A DNA stretch of 64,000 nucleotides from Zunongwangia profunda SM-A87 (GTDB lineage: Bacteria > Bacteroidota > Bacteroidia > Flavobacteriales > Flavobacteriaceae): the NCBI RefSeq assembly GCF_000023465.1, contig NC_014041.1:1881001-1945000 (forward strand). Direction: 5' to 3'. The notes beneath the pieces were generated by a model. That model was not told where the DNA came from, did not search any database, and saw nothing but the letters and a program-made list of their open reading frames with translations. The position numbers and the translations under genes are program-made. Within the stretch, counting starts at the first letter, position 1. Each line of letters opens with the position of its first letter. Below, piece by piece: positions 61,297 through 64,000 of this stretch.

Positions 61297-64000
61297 ATGA
61301 ATATAATCAGATTCGCTTTACGAAAACCGATAGCCATCATCGTGACAGTCCTTGCGCTGCTCTATTTTTCGGTATTGGCCATTCAAAAAATTAAAGTAGA
61401 TATTTTTCCGGAAGTAGAAGCGCCGGCAATTTATATCGCGATGCCTTACGGAGGGCTTTCCCCTGCCTACATGGATGGATTTATGTCCAATGAGTTTCAA
61501 AAGGTACTCGTGTTTGTAGGTGGTGTTAAAAATATGGAATTTAAAAGTGTGCAAGGATTAACTTTGATGAAGTTAAGTTTTTATCCCGGTACCGATATGG
61601 CACAGGCACAGGCCGAGGTGGCCACCCAGGTATCCCGCGCCATGGCTTTTTTACCTCCTGGAGCAGTCCCCCCTCAAGTAGTGCGTTTTGATGCCGGTGC
61701 ACAACCGGTTGGCCAAATAGTTTTTGAGAGTGACCAGCGGTCTACCGGAGAGCTGCAAAACCTGGCCATTACCCGTATTCGACCTTCCTTTGTAAATATT
61801 CCAGGAATTAGTGCACCGGCACCATTTGGCGGAAATGTGCGCACGATGGTGATTAATGTAAAGCCTGAAGAAATGCAGGCATATGGGCTTACCGCTGATA
61901 ACATATTAGAGGCGGTAGCTAAAAATAATTTCCCCTCCCCTGCCGGGAATGTTCAGATAGGGAACACCAATTATATGGCCCCGGTCAATACTTTGGAACT
62001 TAGTAGGGAAGACTTTATGAATACACCCGTCAAAACCGGTTCGGGACCTACGGTATTTGTTCGAGACGTGGCCACTGTTACCGACGGGGCCGATAAAACC
62101 ACCGCGTATGCCCTCGCTAATGGAAAGCGTACCGTTTATCTGCCCATCATTAAAAAAGCAGATGCCTCTACCCTGGCCGCCATAAATAACCTAAAGGATG
62201 CTATGCCGATGTTATCGGACGCCTTGCCGGAGGACGTATCGATCAAATTCGTGTTCGACCAGTCTACCTATATTGAAAATGCCCTTTCCAATTTATTGCA
62301 CGAAGGAATTTTGGGAGCAGTCCTTACCGGCCTAATGGTACTGCTGTTTCTTGGAGATAAACGAGGGGCTCTAATTGTGGTGCTCACCATCCCGATTGCG
62401 GTACTCACCGCTATAATTATGTTATACCTGCTGGGGCAGACGATCAATATTATGACCTTAAGTGGTCTGGCATTGTCCATAGGTATTTTGGTAGATGAGG
62501 CTACAGTCACCATTGAGAATATTCATCAGCATTTTGAAATGGAAAAAACCAAACAACGAGCGATTTTAGATGCTTTATTGGAGATTTCGATACCAAAACT
62601 TCTAATTTTGCTATGTATTCTTGCGGTATTAATTCCGTCATTTATGATGGTAGGAATTCCCCGGGATATGTTTATGCCTTTATCCATTGCGGTAGGCTCG
62701 GCAATGATTGCTTCTTTTTTGGCCTCACAGACTTTTATTCCTGTGGTGGCCAATTGGATAATGAAAAAGCATCCCCAAAAACATTCCGATACAAAGAAAT
62801 CCCGGTTTGATAGGTTTAAGGGGCGATACCTAAAATTTATTCAGCAGAAGGAACGCTATAAAAAGCCTATTTTCTTTGGGTATTTGTTGGTTGTAATAGC
62901 CTTGTCAGGGGTTTTATTTGTTTCCATCGGGACCGATATTCTGCCACCCAGCGGTTCTAAGGATTTACAGTTGCGGATAAAAGCCCCGGTGGGTTCTGCT
63001 TTAGATCAAACGGAAGAGTATGTGCTGGCTGTAGAAAACCACATTCGAGAACAAATTGCACCTGACAAACTGGAGATCACTTCAGGATTCGTTGGAATGC
63101 ATTCGCCAAATACACCAATTAACCCTATTTTCTTATTTACCAGCGGTTCGCAGGAAGCGATTTTACAGTTTTCGCTACCGGAATCGTTTGATGTACCGGT
63201 GGATGAACTGAAAGACGATTTGCGTACCAGTCTTAAAAATGAGTTTCCTGAACTTCAATTTACATTCGAACCGATGGAACTTGTGGAAAAAATTATGGGT
63301 CAAGGCTACAACACACCTATTGCTATTGAAGTATTAGGAAAAAACCTGGATCAGGTTACTTTGTATGCCCATAAGATCACGGATGCCTTAAAAGATGAAA
63401 ATTACCTGACCGATGTGCATTTGAATGAACCCGTTGATTATCCCAGTATTTCGATAAACGTAGATCGTGAACGTGTCGCACAACTGGGACTAACAATGCG
63501 TGAGGTGAGTACGGCACTTACCACGGCGACGTCTTCTTCCCGTTTTGTAAGTAAAAATGTATGGGTAGATCCAAATTCAGGTCTGGTTTTTCAGGTTCAG
63601 GTTCAATTACCGGAAAATCAGGTTAATTCATTGAATGATCTTCAAAACCTTCCGCTAAAGCCGGGGGCAATGAGCCCCGTCCTTGATGATGTGGCAGATC
63701 TGAGTTTGGCGACCGAACCGGGACAGGTAAACCGAAAAGGCCCTAACCGTTTTGTAACCGTTACCGCAAACACCAATCACTCCGATTTGGGAAGTGCCTC
63801 CCGGAAAGTTCGTAAAATTCTTAGCGAATTGGACGCCCCGCCAAGAGGCTATAGCGTTAGAATGGCCGGAGAGGTAAATGTGCTTAGCGAGACTTTATCG
63901 GGCTTGCAATCTGGATTGCTGGTCGCCATTGTGGTAATTTTCTTAATGCTGACCGCTTACTATCAATCTTTTAAAACCTCTTTGGTTATTTTGGGGATTA
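61297..64000 (+). CDS. RND efflux transporter permease (AcrB family), 3' end cut by window edge
   Basis: At least 901 residues are present; the frame is open to the window end. Begins MNIIRFALRKPIAIIVTVLA, the first membrane helix. The first porter domains contain VDIFPEVEAPAIYIAMPYGG. The second helix set contains LALSIGILVDEATVTIENI, where the proton-relay DD of AcrB is Asp-Glu, a variant seen in Bacteroidota pumps. A later cluster ends at LSGLQSGLLVAIVVIFLMLT. It exports drugs, metals or other compounds with TolC; the adaptor gene should lie further right. Substrate cannot be inferred. Confidence 0.93.
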   Translation, partial: MNIIRFALRKPIAIIVTVLALLYFSVLAIQKIKVDIFPEVEAPAIYIAMPYGGLSPAYMDGFMSNEFQKVLVFVGGVKNMEFKSVQGLTLMKLSFYPGTDMAQAQAEVATQVSRAMAFLPPGAVPPQVVRFDAGAQPVGQIVFESDQRSTGELQNLAITRIRPSFVNIPGISAPAPFGGNVRTMVINVKPEEMQAYGLTADNILEAVAKNNFPSPAGNVQIGNTNYMAPVNTLELSREDFMNTPVKTGSGPTVFVRDVATVTDGADKTTAYALANGKRTVYLPIIKKADASTLAAINNLKDAMPMLSDALPEDVSIKFVFDQSTYIENALSNLLHEGILGAVLTGLMVLLFLGDKRGALIVVLTIPIAVLTAIIMLYLLGQTINIMTLSGLALSIGILVDEATVTIENIHQHFEMEKTKQRAILDALLEISIPKLLILLCILAVLIPSFMMVGIPRDMFMPLSIAVGSAMIASFLASQTFIPVVANWIMKKHPQKHSDTKKSRFDRFKGRYLKFIQQKERYKKPIFFGYLLVVIALSGVLFVSIGTDILPPSGSKDLQLRIKAPVGSALDQTEEYVLAVENHIREQIAPDKLEITSGFVGMHSPNTPINPIFLFTSGSQEAILQFSLPESFDVPVDELKDDLRTSLKNEFPELQFTFEPMELVEKIMGQGYNTPIAIEVLGKNLDQVTLYAHKITDALKDENYLTDVHLNEPVDYPSISINVDRERVAQLGLTMREVSTALTTATSSSRFVSKNVWVDPNSGLVFQVQVQLPENQVNSLNDLQNLPLKPGAMSPVLDDVADLSLATEPGQVNRKGPNRFVTVTANTNHSDLGSASRKVRKILSELDAPPRGYSVRMAGEVNVLSETLSGLQSGLLVAIVVIFLMLTAYYQSFKTSLVILGI

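Noticed and set aside
1..64000. tRNA, rRNA, CRISPR arrays, IS elements, integrase
   Set aside because: Searched by eye in all gaps and frames; none supportable.

Overview
The window is a chromosomal stretch from a marine-type Flavobacteriia/Flavobacteriaceae bacterium (Bacteroidota). This rests on the low GC content, SusC/SusD outer-membrane pairs with an STN-type TonB transducer, Bacteroidota-type Tra/Mob/RteC conjugation genes, and promoter -7 elements of the TAnnTTTG type. No rRNA, tRNA, CRISPR array or IS transposase was recognised by eye.

Region 1 (1-15.1 kb, probably host chromosome). A divergent ECF sigma/FecR anti-sigma pair sits next to a long minus-strand operon: SusC with a signalling STN domain, SusD, RidA, a SelA-like PLP enzyme, an amidohydrolase/deacetylase, an RraA-like protein and a second SelA-like PLP enzyme that runs off the left edge. 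All five downstream enzymes carry export signals (three twin-arginine-like, two Sec-like), so this looks like a periplasmic degradation route for an amino-acid- or amino-sugar-acid-like compound. A lipoprotein, a noncoding gap and an MDR-family oxidoreductase follow.

Region 2 (about 15.8-50.2 kb) is an integrative conjugative element (ICE) of the CTnDOT-like Bacteroidota type. It has a ParB-like protein, a DUF932 protein, SSB, a candidate oriT, mobA/mobB/mobC, a traE-F-G-I-J-K-M-N secretion operon, an AmiC-type amidase, a small replication module (HTH, initiator-like, DnaC/IstB-like ATPase) and rteC. Defence cargo sits at two places. A Gabija-like gajAB pair plus an AlbA_2/HATPase regulator lies between the mob and tra genes. 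A five-gene Wadjet (jetABCD)-Shedu operon lies beside an unclassified convergent two-gene module (DUF3800-like plus a PD-(D/E)XK-like protein). A 150-bp leader is duplicated ahead of parB and of the next small gene. No integrase is visible, so the ICE probably continues past the right edge or has lost it.

Region 3 (50.4-64 kb) may be ICE cargo. It holds a 7TM-LuxR regulator, a short asparaginase-domain protein, and a sulfur/persulfide gene set: DUF983, Crp/Fnr, TauE/SafE, sterol desaturase-like protein, metallo-beta-lactamase-rhodanese fusion, methyltransferase, 1-Cys-type peroxiredoxin and two exported rhodaneses. A frameshifted HMA protein and a TolC-RND efflux pair close the window.

The strongest new signal is regulatory. 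Five copies of the palindrome GTAAC-N4-GTTAC lie upstream of the DUF983-crp, tauE, MBL-rhodanese, peroxiredoxin and rhodanese genes. In every case the palindrome starts exactly 36 bp before a TAnnTTT(G/A) -7 element, which is activator geometry. This defines a probable regulon of the Crp/Fnr protein encoded in the same block (Cys77, Cys83, Cys84).
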